Shown here: positions 13,249-26,600 of the stretch, in pieces
Layout: the number at the start of each line of letters is the position of its first letter
How positions within the stretch are numbered: the first letter of the stretch is position 1
Assembly (NCBI GenBank): GCA_013397935.1
Contig: VZRN01005169.1
Span: forward strand, 124,001-188,000
DNA: 64,000 bases
Origin: Dasyornis broadbenti
Lineage: Eukaryota > Chordata > Aves > Passeriformes > Dasyornithidae
Direction of reading: 5' to 3'
Position numbers and translations under genes: made by a program
The notes under the pieces: model-generated
The model's input: only the letters and a program-made list of their open reading frames with translations
Told to the model about the DNA's origin: nothing
The model's database searches: none

Positions 13249-15114
13249 CTGAAATTAGATTTTAAAAAATTAAATAGAGAAGACTTAAGTAAGTGATTTT
13301 GCTGGGGACATAGAGTAATGGATAGAACAAAATTTTAAAATAAAGGAATTATAGAACTCAACATCTGAGGTTAAAAAAGGAAAAATTTATAAACAGCTGG
13401 AATCAAACAAATGTACCACTTGATCTCAAACTCAGCTCATCTGAACTTCCATATACACTTTGACTCAACCTTCCTAAAATTTAGTTGTGCATATAGATGC
13501 ATTAAAAGATATTAAATGCAGCATTTTTTAAATTTCACATCTTTGCAGTTGCTGTCCACTTGGGGCAGGCAGACAGCTTTTCAGATTTTTCTTTCTTTCT
13601 CCTGAAGTGACAGCAAACTGGGAACCACAGAATAAAGATCTGGGCTTTTACTGAAGAACAGTAAACACTCAGGATGGGAGAGGAGGGGAAAATAGAAACG
13701 CATGGCCAGTCAAATGGCCACAGTGCAGATGACAGAGAAAAGATCTTGAGAGATAAAATGGATAAGGAGACAAGGCACACAATGTACCAGAATTCACCCT
13801 TTTCTACCTTTGCCCAGTCAAACTGACTGCCACTGACTTCCACCTCACACAAAACCCATTTGTTCAATCTGCTGGGAAGTGGTAAATAGGTTAATCAAGT
13901 GCTACACCTGGAAAGAGCAGACCTGGGGTAAGATTAAACTCAAACAGAAAAAAATTTAAATAAATACATAAACCATGAAAAAAAACCCCAAACAAACTAA
14001 AAACAACAGCAATAACAAAAAAAAAGCAATAAAAAATTTGCAGAGAGTGGATACTCACCAGGGATGGATCTGAACTATATTTAAAAAAAATATTAATCAT
14101 TTGACTTTTATCTTATATCTGAATTTCATTGCATTTACTTTCCTGAATGTAACTTATTTTGCTGCTAAAATAGAAGTTTTGCTGCTTCTCTAAGCAAAAC
14201 ACACACATCACTATCCTGCCTAGCAGGTATGATCAGAGATGAGTCCTTTCCTAGTTCTGAAATGTCACCAAACTTCATAATTAGGAAGATATCTCCAAGG
14301 AATGAAAGCTTCTGGATTTTGCAGTGAGAGGATGAATACAGTCTCCCTCCCTGTGGGTAGGATGCTGCCTCCAAACTTTGCACATAGAGCAAAATTTCTT
14401 TACTTGGCAAGTTCCTATATCAACAGAGACCTTGAAAAGTTGAATGCTGAAATCTTATCAAATGCAAAATACCACTAGTCTGTTAGACAAGCAGAAATTG
14501 GAAAAAAAATCTTGCACCACAGGATACAAATCTTTGGGAAAACTGTATCAAGAATTATTGTTATCGCAATGTTGAACTAGCAAAAAGAAGTCTGCACACC
14601 TGTCATCTAATTGTACGAGAGCCATCAGGAGACAAAGAAAGAGCCTTTAATCTCTTATCAATTACACTTTATTAGAGATCAATAAAAATATGTAAAAGGG
14701 CTCTTTTCTAGCAACACTAAACCATTTCTTGCAGTTTAGTACTCCAAGCATTCTTTTATCAGGCACTGCAGCATTTTGCAATTGAAAGCAGCCATTTACT
14801 AAAATAAAAAAGTAATTTTCCTGCCTGGTTATGAGGCATCAAATAGAAATTAACAGGATAAGCACAAATTCTTATTCTAAATATTTAGAGTTGTCTTTGA
14901 GATATCTATCTCAACATATTTTTTTTCTGCTGTGCTGCAAAGGGCTCTTCTGCAGTCATCACAGGATTTTTCAAGCCCTTTGTATGTTCATCAGTGTTTG
15001 ATGAGAACTGTTGTCAGTCAATATGGACTTTAGACAGTCAATATGATTAGCAATAACATTATGTCTTAATAAATGCTAAGCTATAATGAATGTAAGTGTC
15101 TTGTGATAACTTAC
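13249..15114 (-). other. MEIG1 5' intron
   Basis: This stretch lies between the main MEIG1 exon acceptor (AATTTCAG, 13249-13256) and the donor of the candidate upstream exon (GTAAGT, from 15114 downward). It is AT-rich with A-runs near 14.0 kb. I see no further exon or recognisable mobile element. Confidence 0.55.
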
Positions 15115-15247
15115 ATGTTATTAGCGTTAAGTACTTCTTTACAGGACGTGCTGGATTCACCTAATGAATGTTCTTCTTCGAGACATGTAGGCAGGTCTGG
15201 AACTTCCTGAGTCACCATTAATTCACAGTGCCTGTCCACAGGCATTC
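15115..15247 (-). other. MEIG1: Candidate in-frame 5' exon of MEIG1
   Basis: On the minus strand a 133-base segment is bounded by a good acceptor (a T-rich tract then GGGCAG) and a consensus donor (AT then GTAAGT). An ATG sits two bases inside the exon (15245-15243). Its frame is open to the donor and ends with two bases, AT. Spliced to the first base of the MEIG1 exon (G at 13248), the junction makes ATG and the frame runs without a stop into the known MEIG1 start. It would add 52 residues: 43 up to the junction, then nine from MKKSEVSEV ahead of the ordinary first Met. It may instead be a 5'UTR exon. The splice pair is inferred; no transcript was seen. Confidence 0.6.
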
Positions 15248-15715
15248 CTGCCCAAAAAATAAAGGTTATATATTGAAAGTTCCAGCTTGGTGACTTCAAA
15301 AAATGAGAACAGCAACCCGATATTTTTGGGCTGCTATTTGAAAATTGTACCCTTTGTCTATTGTGTGTCTGAATTCCAGGCAAAGAGCTGTTTTCATTGT
15401 ACCAGAGCAGGGGACAGCTGTACTCCAGCCAGGAAATCAGGAAAGAGACGAAAGACAACAAACAGATAAAGGCAAATAAAGAAGACACAAGAATAGTAAG
15501 AAATTCAGTTTAATATTAACACTTTTCATTTACAGGGCATTTTTGATCAGTGGACTTTGCTAAGATGACAATGTTTGCCTGTTCCTAATTTAGGGTAAAT
15601 AGGGAGTGATTTTGCTTTGGGAACACATTTTTCACTGTTAATCATAACACAGTTACTGTGGAATCCTGATTAGCCTGGGCTTGCATATGGTGGTTTCCTG
15701 AACAGTTACACAAGC

Positions 15716-16908
15716 TGTAAGGGTTTTTGTGGGAGGACAGTGTCTGCTCCCTTAGGACATCTGCTCAAGGACCATTTTCACTGCACAATGGAATTACAGG
15801 AAACGGAGGAAACCATAGAACAAGAATATATGGGGACTCAAACCTAAGCAGCAAATAAGGAAGGTGGTGATGAGAACTGCACCTGGCCAGTCATGAGGCA
15901 TAGGAAGAGTGTGAGAATGTTTATTCCGGCAAGGCTATCTGACCAGGGACCTTGTGGATTGGGAAATTAGGGAAAAAGGGGAAAACAAACAAAATATGCA
16001 GAGACAAGGACCTAACAAAACAAACATAGAGAAACAAACCTCATTGCTAGCACTAACGGCTATCAAGAAACAACAGGAATGACATCCAGGGACATCAGCC
16101 TGGACTTTGCACTTATAAGACTGTTAACCAGGGGGATCCAGACTTGCAGAGGTGTGAGAATCCATGGAACTGTATAGATCTGTGAGGAATGTGCAGGAGC
16201 AGTGAGGAACAAAGATAGGAACAGACAGAAGGGAGTATAAAATAAGGAGTATAAAATAAGCCGGCCCTGTGTAAAACAGGGCCAGTCAGTATACATGCCT
16301 GGCTGAGCCCCACACCTGATCATCACAGACTGTCCTACTCTACTGCATCTTCTTCTTAAATCTTAACTATCTCTCTGCATAAGCTCTGGATTCCACATGT
16401 GTGTGTGCTGCAAGGACAAAGTGCCAGCTCCTGGTGAAACCTGTGTATGTGTGAACACTGGTGCCAGCTCCTGGAGTCAGGCTCGGGGTATGAACACCTC
16501 TGGCCTGTGATATCAGCTGCTGGAGCAGGTGATGGTACTTAACTTCCAGACACTGGAGCAGGAACAGAGTAAGTCCTGAAAAATTGGCTGCTGGGTGAGG
16601 GCTGTCATGAGTGACGGGCTCTATATGAGCAGGTGGAGCAGGACTGTGGGTCACACCCTGTGCACCTCGTGGTGGGGAAGAATGGTGTCTGTATCTTCAC
16701 TCAGTTTGGTATACCTAGGGTACACACCCATATTCACCAGTAAACTTTAAGCAGAAGACTAGAGGCACCTTGGGGCCAGGCCAGGGTATCAAGCAGTACA
16801 AGGGGCCCTGATGCATCCTCAGCCCGGGGAAGGAGCCCCACGTCCCCAGGCAGGAGAGGCCCTGGGCCAGAGCAGTGAGAGGGCTGTACCTCCATCACTT
16901 AACCTAAG
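15716..16908 (+). mobile_element. Endogenous retrovirus LTR, passerine type
   Basis: The block starts with TGTAAGGG and resembles songbird retroviral LTRs: a U3-like purine-rich part, a TATA region at 16232-16259, then a segment with AAAACAGGGCCAGTCAG and repeated CTCCTGG motifs. The TATA region is a 14-base unit (GGAGTATAAAATAA) repeated twice in tandem. I could not find flanking target duplications, so both ends are approximate. It lies between the candidate MEIG1 5' exon and the DCLRE1C promoter, transcribing towards DCLRE1C if still active. No retroviral protein-coding part was recognised next to it. Confidence 0.7.
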
Positions 16909-16958
16909 TCAGCAAATACAGGATCTGCTTGGGGTCTCAGAAGAGTCAGTAAGAGATT

Positions 16959-17225
16959 TCACAGAATGTTAAGGGATTGGAAAGGACATTAAAGATCATC
17001 TCGTTCCAACTCCTTGCCATGAGCAGGGACACGTTCTACAAGATTAGGTTGGTCAAAGCCCCATCCAACGTGGCCTTGAACACTACCACGGTTGGGGCAC
17101 CACAACCTTGCTGGGCAACATGTTCCAGTGCCTCACCGCCCTCACTGTAAAAAAATTCTCTCTAATATCTAACCTAAATTTCCCCTCTTTCTCGTGACTT
17201 CCACCTACTCTACGCGCCAGTTCCT
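16959..17225 (-). mobile_element. CR1 LINE fragment
   Basis: The 3' end of a CR1 in reverse orientation begins with CACAGAATG, followed by the characteristic GATCATCTCGTTCCAACTCC and CAACATGTTCCAGTGCCTCA. It ends right at the edge of the GC-rich DCLRE1C promoter. Confidence 0.9.
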
Positions 17226-17229
17226 TGTA

Positions 17230-17616
17230 TGTTCCGAAGTGTGCAGGCAGACATCTCGGCCTGAATCAGCGCTGCGACCGTAACTTCACCGTGCTCCCAT
17301 CGCCATGGCCACAACCCACCCACCCAGCCCTTAAGGCGGCCCACCTCGGTTCGAGAGATACGAAGTGGGGACTCTTCCCAGGCAGGGCGGAGCAGAGTGG
17401 CGGCCGAGGCGCGGTGGCGGAGCCCCTCACGGCCTCCCCTCCATCCCCTCGCTCATCTCCCCTCACGGGCCTCCCCTCACGACGCCAACGGTCGCCAGGC
17501 AACCGCCCGCCATGGCCTCTTTAAAAGGCCGTGCCCACCCCTGATAAGCCGGCGTGGGGCGGGGCCGCCTCGGGATTGGCTGAGCGCCGGGCAGGCGGAA
17601 GCGCGCGCCGCTCGCC
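17230..17616 (+). promoter_or_regulatory. GC-rich promoter of DCLRE1C (and probably MEIG1)
   Basis: A CpG-rich stretch directly upstream of the DCLRE1C start codon. It holds a GC box (GGGGCGGGGC, 17556-17565), an inverted CCAAT box (ATTGGC, 17575-17580) and a TATA-like TTTAAAA (17520-17526). MEIG1 lies on the other side in the opposite direction, so the region may drive both genes. That is inference from the layout, not from transcripts. Confidence 0.65.
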
Positions 17617-20600
17617 ATGAGCCGGTTCGGAGGCCGCACGCGCGAGTACCCGGCTGTGTCCATCGACCGCTTCGACCGCGACAACCTGCGCGCGCGCGCC
17701 TTCTTCCTGTCGCACTGTCACAAGGGTGAGGGGCCGCTAGGGTCCCCTCCCGTGTGTCCCTCCCCCCCGTGTGTCCCTCCCCCCCGGCCCGCCCCGTGTG
17801 TCCCCCGACTGATCCCGTGCCTCTCTCCTCAGATCACATGAAGGGGCTGCGGGCGCCCGCCCTGAAGAGGAGACTGGAGGGCAGGTATGGGCTGGCGGCG
17901 GGGCGGCATCGGGGGAGGTGACTGGGCAAAACGCGGCAAAGCGTGAGCTAAACAGCGTCGGGTACTGCCGTGGGTCATAAACCACACGATGGGAATGCGA
18001 TAGGGACACCTCCCACTAGACCACGTTGCTCGTCGAATAATTCCGGGGACGGGGTATCCATAACTTCTCTGGGCAACTTGTTCCAGTGCCTCACCACTCT
18101 CACTCATTGTAAAAACCTTCTTCCTCCTATTTAGTCTAGACCCGCCCCCTTTCGTTTTGAAGTCATTCCCCCTTGTTGTCACCATGTCCTTGTAGAAAGT
18201 CCCTCTCTATAATTCTTAAAAGCCCCCTTTAAATATCAAGTGACTGCGGTGATGTCCCCCACCGCCAGAATTTTCTCCAGGCTGAAAAACCCCAGCTATC
18301 TCAGCCTGCCTCTATTGGAGAGGTGCTCCAGCCCCTCTGTGCATCTTCATGGCCTCCTCCGGACCTGCTCCAACAAGTCCCTGTCCTTCTGTGCTAGTGT
18401 CCCTAGACCTGAATGCAGCACTGCAGCTGGGGTCTCACAAGAGCAGAGCAGAGGGGCAGAATCCCCTCCCTTGTCCCGCTGCCCACAGTGCTGGTGCTGC
18501 AGCCCAGGATACGATTGGCTTTCTGGGCTGAAAATGCATGCTGCTGGCTCATGTCCAGCCCCTCATCCACCAATACCCCAAAATCTTCTGCAGGGCTGCT
18601 ATTAACCCGTTTATTGGTCAGTCTATTTTGATACCAGGGATTGCCCAGACTCAGGTGCGCTTAGCCTTGTTGAACTCCATGATGTTCATGAGCTTCATGA
18701 GGATCTCTATGCCCCACCCTGGAAGTGTGTTGGTACACAGAGACAGTGCTGTGCCTGTGCAGTGAAGGGAGCCAGCTGTGCTCTCTGAGGTGTATAAGCA
18801 AGCAGGCAGCCAGCAATTTGAGGGAGAAAGTTATTTTCTTTTGGCCCCACTTGTGAGACTTTTCTGGAGTATTGAGTCCAGACCTGGGCTCTCCTGGACA
18901 ATAAACAGGTGTTTTGGAGCAGGATCACCATGTTGCTCTGGGGCAGGAGTGTGTGATGTGTGAGGAGAGACTGAGAGAGCTGGATGTCTTCAGCCTTAGG
19001 AGTAGGAGACAAGTATGTATCACTGTTTGCAGATAGGGGTAGAGAAGATGGAGCCAGATTCTCTTTGGAGGTGCATAAAGAAAGGGCAAGGGACACCTTT
19101 TTTACCATGAGGATGATCAAATGTGGCAATGGGCCCAGGGAGGTTGTGGACTAGTTCCTAGGCTCTGATTTATTAGAGTAGATATTGCATCTCCTCCGAT
19201 GCAAGCAGAGAATCTCTCTTTGCCCATCAGGTCTCTGTGCAAGCTTCGTATGGAGTATTCTGTGTTCTCCTGAGTGCTGACTGCCCCAAATGCCTGTTCC
19301 AGGGGTGTGTGCAGGCATATAGAAACAAACAGATAGGTCTGCACATGACCATTTACTACACACTGCATTTATGTCTGCACAAAACCATGCAGGCAGGGGC
19401 ACACAGGGGTGAGTTTGGGTTTGCTGTGCCGAAGAAAAGCCTGCAGGCTTCCAGCTCTGCAGGTCTCCTCACATGAGAGGTTTCTGTGCATAGGTTTTGA
19501 TGTACTGGGTGCCAGGTGCTGATGTGTCGTTAGATTGTTCCTTGTGTCTACTTTAAAAAACACTTATCTGTGTTTTTTGTCTCCTCACAGCTTGAAAGTT
19601 AAACTATACTGCTCACCAGTAACTAAGGAATTGTTGTTGACTAACTGGAAGTACAAGTTTTGGGAGAATCATATTGTGAGTGTGTGTTTATTTTGAAATT
19701 AGCTCTTTCCAAGCAGTGATTCCCGGAAAGAAGAAGCTGCCCGCTCCTCAGGGTTGTCTAAATATTGGTGCTGATACAGTGTTTCAGGGCTTAAGTACTT
19801 CCAACCATGTGCCTTTCCTGCTGCTTGCTATGCGGGATTGCTTTATTGCTGTTCGTTGTTTAATTATTTTTCCCTCCACAATTTTTTTCCTTTTCTCTCA
19901 ACTTCAGCTTTACATGGTCTTCATCTTTACACTGATCATTTGTACGCTGGAATTTGTTTTCATTTCCTTACCTTGATCATGTCTCTTTGCTGCTGTCCTT
20001 AACTTTTCATTTGCTTCACTCAGTCTCTTAGTGCTTGGAGCATACATAATCTGTAGTTATATTCTTTTCCTTTTGCTTTTTGGAAAATGGACTGTAACAT
20101 GAAGAAGTTTTAGTGGCATAAAATCACTGAAGAACTTAATAAATTAACATGATTTCCAGTGTTTGGGGCCAAACTGCAAGGGATCAGTGTTATGTACGGT
20201 GTTAACTACAGGTTGTAGTTATTTTCTTCCCTTTGCATATGCAGGCATTATGAAATTGAACATGAGTTTTTTTACAGAAATAAGAATAATTCTCTCTGCA
20301 CAAACAAATGATTACATGCTCCCAGGGATTTGTGGGCTCTGCTTCTGGTAATAGGGGGGCAGTGGGAAGTGCAGCAGCACAGAGCTGTCCTAGCTGTGCT
20401 CTGGGACTGGGATGTTTTGGGATTTGTAGTCATCCAAAGATAAGGCATGTGATCCATGCAGAGGTATAAGAGCTGCTGCTGGAAGAAGTCCAACATGCTC
20501 TAACTTTTGTAGGCATGCACACCTTGGTTGAGGTATCTCCATTTAATTTTTAGATAACTTTTAGGAAACTTTATTCCACTGGAAATGGAAATTTATGATT

Positions 20601-23600
20601 TACTATGGGAAAATGAGTTTAATTTTACAGGCTTAGCATTAGCCACAGTGAGAGCTAGAGATGTCTACATAACCAATACCTAGCTGTAAACATGAAACAG
20701 AGTGTTCAGTAAATCCTATAATGCAATTAATCATTTTGTTACAGGTTGCATTGGAGGTTGAAACTCCAACTCAGATTTCTTTAGAAGATGAAACATCTGG
20801 TGAGGTATGTTACAGGAAAAGATTCATATTAGTTATGGCCAGTAATGCTGTTTAAACAAGTACAGAAAACACAGCTGCAACATCCAAAGTGGACAAGCTT
20901 TTTAAAAATGTATGTGCCTCTCCTCTCCTGTAGTGACAGAACAAGGGGTGATTGCTTCAAACTGAAAGAGGGGTAATTCAGACTAGATATAAGGAAGCAG
21001 CATTTTACAATGAGGATGGTGAAGGTTGCCCAGAGAGGTGGTGGATGCCCCATGCCTGGAAACATTTGAGGTCAGACTGGATGAGGAGCTGAGCAGCCTG
21101 ATCTAGTTGAAGATGTCCCTGCTTATTGCAGGGGGGTTGGACTGCATGAACTTTAAAGGTCCTTTCCAACCCAGACTATTCTGTGATTCTGTACTTGCTC
21201 ACCCGGAATCAAGGAAGCAGAACTGTCTTCTGTCCAACTTGCTTTATTGAGCACCACGTGGTCCTCTCTTCTGCCTGACAGGATGGTCGTTGCTCTTTAG
21301 TGCTTGTTGCAATGCAAAGAGACTCTCTGGATTTAAAAACAATGCTAAATGCTGCAGGAGGCTGTGGGGAGTAATGCATGGCTTTTCATTGTGATGATGA
21401 AAGTACTGGTAGTACTTACTACAGTCTGAAAATAATGCTAACCCATCTCTTCCAGAAAGAAGATGTAGTGGTGACACTTCTGCCAGCTGGTCACTGTCCA
21501 GGTTCAGTCATGTATGTCATCTCAATACTTTAAATGTTTCACCACCTGGCATTTAATGCTTTACATTGATGAGTTTGACCTAAGTGTTGCTGTTTGCAGG
21601 TTTCTATTTGAAGGTGAGAATGGCACTGTGTTGTACACGGGGGATTTCAGGCTTGCAAAAGGAGAAGCAGCCAGAATGGAGCTTTTGCATTCAGGGACCA
21701 GGTGAGCTATTTGTGGGATATAGAAAGAATAGATGATCATATGGCATGGAAAAATTGGCTAGGTATTCATTATTTTTTTTCCTCATTTTTTATTCTGGAT
21801 TAAATATAATTGCAGTGCTGCAGTTACAAGCCTCCTTTGACTTATTCTTTGTAATAAAGAGGTAGAATTACCTCCTTTTGAAGAGACAGGAAGTGGTGTG
21901 TCTTAGCACTGTGATGCAATGTTTACTCTGATATTATATTTCTCTCCTCCAGGGTGAAGGACATCCAGAGTGTGTATTTGGACACTACTTTTTGTGATCC
22001 CAATTTTTATCACATACCAAGCCGGGTAAGTCTAAATAAACTGTGAGAAGAAAGGCCCTTAAAACGGCTAATTAATTAACCACCCCTTTGTTAGGTAAGT
22101 CTTGCAATGCAATGCCATTTTGCGTTACCAAATCAGAGCACTTTGAAAGTATATTCCAAGATGATTGACAGCCTTTTCTACACTTTTCAGGAGGAATGTT
22201 TAAATGGGATCTTGGAGTTAGTGCGAAGCTGGACCTCACTGTCTCGTAATCACGTTGTGTGGCTGAACTGCAAAGCTGCTTACGGATATGAGTATTTATT
22301 CATAAATCTCAGTGAGGAACTTGGAATCAAGGTAATGTTTCTCTAATTGTTGTTTGGAACAGATCCTCAGTAATGATTGTGGCCAGTCACTGAGCTGGCA
22401 ATGGCTGTTCAGAGGGCTGCTCTAGGTGACAGTTGTGCCTGTTTCATAAACTTGTCTTAAAAAGTGCAGTTGTGTTCAAAATGAGTTAACTAGTTGACTT
22501 CAGACTGAGACATCTGGACTTTCCAAAGAGGTTAATTCCCAGTTTTTGAGCTCAGTGTTTACCTCTCTCCCTTTTATTTTGTGAATGATGAGTGATTTGC
22601 ATACAGCAGTTATAGTTAATAGATATATTCTGACTTTCTCATGAATATTCATCCCTCTTCAGCATAGAAGGTATGTTCTACTTGTTCTAGATGTCCATGT
22701 TTTGGCTGACACATCTGTGCTCAGACATTATTAGTGGAAGTAATAATTTAAATGCCTGCCAGCATTTGTGGAGAGCAGAATCACATCTGTATAGCTGCTC
22801 CACCTGCAGTCTGGCAAACACATTGAACTTATAAAGAGTAAACTCTGCCTTTCTCTAGGTGCACATGAACAAACTTGATATGTTCAGGAACATGCCAGAA
22901 ATCCTGTGCCATGTTACCACAGACCGACATACGCAGATTCACGCCTGTCGACATCCTCGGGTGCGTTCACTCTGCAAAGCCTTCCCTAACTTTGTTGTGA
23001 AAGTGTGGTTATAGGTGCTGATGTTTGGGACCTGTTGGGTTAATGAAGACTGGTGAAATGGTGGCTTAATGTAAAGCAGAGTGAAAAGTCAGTGGGTTGA
23101 AGTTTAAAAAAAGAAAAAAGGAAAAGTACATTACTTTATGCTAGAAATAATTTAATTGTATTTGGACCCTGAAAATTGTGGTTTTAAGTGAAGTGACACA
23201 AGCAGCAGACTAGATCAGTCAGGTATTATCTATTTCCACGTATCAAAATCAGGTAAGATGATCCCTGCTGCTGCCACACACTGTGTGGTTTTAACACGTG
23301 GCCTTCCCTCTCCAGAGTGTCTGCCAGGCTGGAGGCTCCAACTTGGAGGAGCACAGGTAGAACCCAGAAAGGCACATTGGGGCATTGGTGTATCTGACTG
23401 ATTTGCTTTGCTAGCTGCACTAAAGAAGCAAGGTGTGACAAAAAATGTTTCAAGGGAGTTGGAAGTTACTGAACTTGGTTTGGCTATATACTGTGTTGCT
23501 TAATTTCTGGGTAAAAAATGTCACTGTTGAACATAATTTTATATTCCACTGGACAGGATGATGACTGCTTCCGAGGGAACAGACTGCCCTGTGGGATGAC

Positions 23601-26600
23601 TTGCCACAATGGAATTCCCCTGCACATAATCAGCATCAAACCCTCCACTATGTGGTTTGGGGAAAGGAAAAAGAAAACCAGTGTAATAGTGAGGTGAGCA
23701 TTAGGGCCACATAGAAACCTGTTGTTTCATGTTTGTATCTTGTATAACTGAATCTCAGAATGGACTTTAAGAGTAGGTTATGCTGGTCTGTTGGCCAAGG
23801 ATGAAGAGCAGTTACCTAATTTTTGTGCCTCTTCTGTTTTTTAGGACTGGGGAGAGGACGTACAGAGCTTGTTTCTCTTTCCACTCTTCATACAGCGAGG
23901 TTTGTATACTTGTACTGAGTATACATTGATTAAGAAAACGCTTAAAGCATGGAGTTTTGGTTTACAATACATCGCTTACCTACTGTGCCTCAGATTTGGG
24001 TGGGTTTGCTTTCTTTTCTCTGCCCACACATTTAAACAGAATTTTCTCACATCCTGATTGCCGCTGTTGCCCCTCTTCCTGTGTTAAAGACTAAAAGGAA
24101 GTTGGTCATGGCAGCATCCTCCTCACAATCACACATTTTCATTTAATATGACTTGGTAAAGTTCTAAAAACACTTCTTTCTCCTAAGAAACTGGACTGAA
24201 ACTGGATCAGTGCTAACCATGAACTGTCACAAAGTCTTGCACTACAAAATGGAGGAATGCAGTACTGTTTTTAAGATCTTGGTTGAGTTTAAATTTGCTC
24301 TGCCATGCAAAATTTTAAATGGCGGTCCCAGTGTAGAATTTGCTGGTGGAATATTGGGGGGGGTACGGGGGGGGTAACTGTAACACTCCTGCCTCCACAT
24401 GCAAACATAGATGGGTCTTTGTCTTGGTTTGAGACAATTTTAAGGAGAACACTCTGGAACAAGTTATCTCCCTTTATAGGTTCAACTAATCCCGTTCCAC
24501 CGATAAGGAATGCACAGGAGTAGATGGAAGTGACAAAATAACAGTTTACTAACAAGCGGGACAGCAACAGGCAAAAAGTTACACTAAATAACTGCTGGAT
24601 ACAAAATTGCAATAACTTTATGGGTCAACCCAGGACAGTCCTACTATCTGTACAGATAGGAGTGTAATCTGGAACCTGAAAGTGTTTCCAGTGCTCAGCA
24701 CTGAAAAAGCCTCAGCTGGAGTGCCCCAAACCAGACACAATTCTTCAAGAAATTTACTTGAGGAGATCATCTAAAAGACAACAGCATAACGCTTGGAAAA
24801 ATCCTTGTTTTGTCATAATGGGCTTTTACAGGGGTCTGAAGAGAGACTTGAGGAAGTCTTTGAGGAATGAAATACCTGATCTGCACACCTGGAGACTTGA
24901 AGTTCACTAAGAAAAAAGCATTTTGAAAAGATCAACAGCAGTAAGGACAGGGAATCACTAGATCACGTTCCAGGTCTGCCCAGCCTTTTCTTTCAGAGAC
25001 AGTGATAGTCTGTGTAGTAATTGATAATTGCAGTGAGATGTTAGGTGAGGCTGAGTTCTCAGTATCCTTTCAGGCCTGTTTCCTTGTAACAGAAATACCC
25101 ACTTGGACAGAGTCATGGGTAAAATTGGTCTTTACCTAAGACTACTAGTAGTACTTTTGGATGTGCTTGCATCAGTGCTGCCTTTAAGTGACATTCTTAA
25201 CTGTTCATGTAACTTGTTAAATTTCTTCTTCTTTTCTGGAATTTAGATCAAGGATTTCCTGAGCTATATCTGTCCTGTGAATGTGTATCCCAATGTACTG
25301 CCAGTGGGTGGAACAGAGGACAAAGTTATGGAATTGTAAGTGACTGCTGGAGGGAGGTGATCCAAACTCTGTTCTTTTAAGGACAATTCCCCTCCTGAAT
25401 CCCAGCCTCTCAGGAGGGCCACTGCTTTTTGCTTTACTTGTCTGATAATTCCCCTTTTTTTTTTTTTNNNNNNNNNNNNNNNNNNNNNNNNNNNNNNNNN
25501 NNNNNGTTCATGTTGTTGTACTCTCCCTTTTTTTTTTTTTTTTTTTTGTATTCAGTCCCACAGACTTGGGCTTTCTGCAGCACACATATATGTTGAGCTG
25601 AGTGTGAGTGCTTGTATTCTACTTCTATCTGTGTGTAGAGGCTTTTCTGCTGGTAAACTCTGTTTGGGGGGAAGCTGAATATACACATTCATCTTGCTGT
25701 GTTCTGTGACCCATTTCTATTTGTCATTGCTACTTCTCAGAAGTTTCTTTTAAAGAGGGTTTCTCTGGGGACTTGAACTCCTCCCCTCTGCACAGCATCA
25801 GAGAGGGGCCAGTTCTCTTGAGCTGCTGCAGATGTTGGCAGCTAAAAAGTGCCCTCAGGGAGCAGGAGAGCTGTGGTATCTCTTCATCTGTACAGAACAA
25901 AGATTCCTGTTCCTTTTTCCCTTCCTTCTTAGTAAGAAAGGAGACTCACACTTAATAATTACTAAATACAACCACAGTCAGATTTTGAACACTGTCATCT
26001 TGTCTTCTCTAAGCAAGGAACTACAAGATAGTTTCTGAATTATGTGCATGTTTTAAGGTAAATATATTAAAAGGAGAGATTTCTACCTTTCAGCTGCTTA
26101 AGCTCATCAGTGAATCATGAACTTTCCCCTAGGTATTGCTGCCTTTGCTTTAACACTTTTGCTGCAGTGCCTGTGAAAGGCTTGGAGCAGTGTACTTTAA
26201 ACAAAAAAGATTTACTTTTGCTCCTGAAAGCATCTGCTGAGTTCTAAATATTAACTGCTTTTCTCATTTCCCGTAGATTAAAGCCATTATGCAGGTCCTA
26301 CAGGAGAAACCTGGAACCCAGGTACCAGCCCTTAGGAACACTGAAGAGAGCATACAAGAGAGAATTATCTGATACAGGTAAAGGTTCTGATGGTGCTACT
26401 GTACCTTAAATGAAAGTCTGAGACTAAGCAGAGGTGCCAAAAGCCTTGGTGTTCACCACTGTCTGTCTGTGTTCAAAGCAACAGCTGGAAAGGAGAAAAA
26501 TTCAATGAACTTAGGTATTAGGAGGGCGAGACAGCACTAATCGTGTAAAGCACACTTATTTGCAGTTTTAAAACATACTTAATGCTCAACAGCTGTGTAA

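Noticed and set aside
22107..22190. Upstream extension of the open frame at DCLRE1C exon 8
   Set aside because: It is intron 7; the acceptor CACTTTTCAG ends at 22190 and the following residues match Artemis.
24800..24900. Possible extension of the LTR-like fragment
   Set aside because: No diagnostic motif, TG...CA end or target duplication could be seen.
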